The translations under genes were made by a program, and so were the position numbers. A model generated the notes under the pieces. That model searched no databases. It worked only from the letters and a program-made list of their open reading frames with translations, and was not told the DNA's origin. A DNA stretch of 64,000 nucleotides from Gordionus sp. m RMFG-2023 (taxonomy: Eukaryota; Nematomorpha; Gordioida; Chordodea; Parachordodidae), in NCBI RefSeq assembly GCF_954871325.1, contig NC_088776.1:55965301-56029300 (forward strand). Reading direction: 5' to 3'. Shown here in pieces: positions 62,642 through 64,000 of the stretch (position 1 is its first letter; each line of letters begins with the position of its first letter).

Positions 62642-62827
62642 CTAATTTGACTTGCTGCATTATTTAGATCCGAAAACATTTTCTCCACATTAGCAGTATC
62701 CGCATTCATTTATAGATACATATTTATTTTGCGTTTTTTATTACATTAAATCTCTTTTGGAGATGAATAATTAATAATAGTTATACTGATGAAGACGCAA
62801 TAAAAAAAAAACTTGAGTAGACTTGAC

Positions 62828-63150
62828 TAGTGTTGTTAAACGGCTAAGCCGAGTCGACTTAGCTACGACTCGAGCCTAGTTTCTAGTCGATAAAATGGCT
62901 CAGACTCGAGTCGACTAAATGAGCCGCATTAGTCGACTCATTTAGTCGGCTCACTTAGTCGGCTTGCTTAGTCGGCTCGCTTAGTCGGCTCACTTAGTCG
63001 GCTCACTTAGTCGGCTCGCTTAGTCGGCTCACTTAGTCGGCTCACTTAGTCGGCTCGCTTAGTCGGCTCACTTAGTCGGCTCGCTTAGTCGGCTCGCTTA
63101 GTCGGCTCACTTAGTCGGCTCGCTTAGTCGGCTCACTTAGTGGACTCAGA
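62828..63150. repeat. 13-bp GC-rich satellite array beside a MITE terminus
   Basis: TAGTGTTGTTAAACGGCTAA at 62828 is the palindromic-MITE left end. It is followed by GAGTCGACTTAGC-type sequence and then, from about 62937 to 63145, roughly 16 units of a 13-mer of the form C(A/G)CTTAGTCGGCT. Alternation of CACTT and CGCTT units is irregular. No right MITE end follows. The array is strikingly GC-rich for this window and has no open function that I can name. Confidence 0.9.
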
Positions 63151-64000
63151 GGTTAGCTTGAGTTTAATTTAAATTTAGAGTCAAAATTTATTTTTATGTT
63201 ATTAGATATTTTAAATAATAATGTAGAATTTTATTTATTTATTTTTAGTGAAATAATTTATTTTATTTATATTTAATGTTAATATTTTATTATTAGCAAA
63301 CAAAAAATTTTTTTAAATTTTATTTCAAATATGTTTTGATCTTATAATAAAAATGGATTTATTTATTTGATTTTTTTTAAATAAAAAAAAATTCATATTT
63401 TCGAGCTAAAAATTTTAAGCAAAAAATAATTTTTGAACAAAAATATTGAAACATATTTTGTTGATTTTTTTAATAAATTTTTAACTTTTTTAAGAAATAC
63501 TTTTGTTAATTTTATCATAAATAAATAATCTTTTAGGTCAAATCTTCTATAGTTTTTTTATATTATTTTTATAAATATATCTATATTTTAAGTTTATTTT
63601 ATTATAAGAGGTGGTTTTTCTAAATAATTTTTTTATTAATATATCTATATTTTAAGAATATATACTGGATTTTCTTTTTCTAAATAATTTTTTTTATAAA
63701 TATATCTATATTTTAAGTATATTAAAAGAGGTGGTTTTTCTAAATTATTTTTTTATTAATATTTATGTCAAACTTTTTTTAATGCGACAATTGTCATATG
63801 CGTTATTTTTTAAGATTTTTGAAATTTTTGGACACAAAAGGGTTATAATATAATTTATATTGTAAAGATATTATATTATAAATTCAATAAAGATGTTCCC
63901 TGGAAAAATGATAATTATCATAATAGGTAGGTATTTTTGAACATATAAGATTTTTTTGTGACGCTAATGGGTAAAAATATGTTTCTTTAACAGGTAAAAT
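63151..64000. other. A+T-rich DNA with a weak tandem repeat, no gene
   Basis: A unit of about 60-70 bp containing ATATATCTATATTTTAAG and GGTGGTTTTTCTAAAT recurs irregularly about three times between about 63560 and 63760. No PES1 exon or other coding sequence was found. Confidence 0.6.

Noticed and set aside
62937-63145. CRISPR-like array
   Set aside because: The 13-bp units are directly adjacent, with no unique spacers; it is a satellite in a eukaryotic genome.

Overview
This is a eukaryotic window, very A+T-rich, from an animal or a close relative. The evidence is four conserved housekeeping genes of animal type split by canonical GT-AG introns, a nuclear tRNA-Asn(GTT), hAT DNA transposons and non-LTR retrotransposons. 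Many introns are only 37-50 nt, beside a few of 0.3-4.8 kb swollen by transposons. Such compact, A+T-rich genes would fit a reduced or parasitic animal, but the species cannot be fixed from the sequence.

Layout. 1-34 kb holds no confident gene. It is decayed repeat: a palindromic hAT-type MITE with a perfect 8-bp target duplication (2.9 kb), nested direct duplications (5.5-17.8 kb), a run of 3' pieces of one LINE family, nearly all on the minus strand, two decayed hAT transposase genes (27.3-30.5 kb), and one tentative AIG1/ADTRP-like gene (22.0-22.9 kb). 34-45 kb is a divergent gene pair: NTAN1 (minus, 3 exons) and EXOSC2/RRP4 (plus, 7 exons). EXOSC2's sixth intron carries a nearly full-length decayed LINE and a 127-130-bp tandem repeat. 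45-51 kb is a long inverted repeat enclosing a fossil integrase fragment, then a second long LINE copy. 51-54 kb is AP3S (minus, 6 exons, complete), a decayed copy of its last exon just downstream, and a tRNA-Asn facing away from it. 57-61 kb is the C-terminal half of PES1 (pescadillo, minus, 5 exons seen). Then come a hAT element with exact 8-bp target duplications (61.4-62.6 kb) and a GC-rich 13-bp satellite that begins beside a MITE terminus.

The genes do not form a pathway: N-degron processing (NTAN1), exosome RNA decay (EXOSC2), AP-3 vesicle traffic (AP3S) and 60S ribosome assembly (PES1). The exon models were built by reading all frames by eye, matching remembered family motifs and requiring GT-AG ends with consistent phase. 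No alignment or database search was run.
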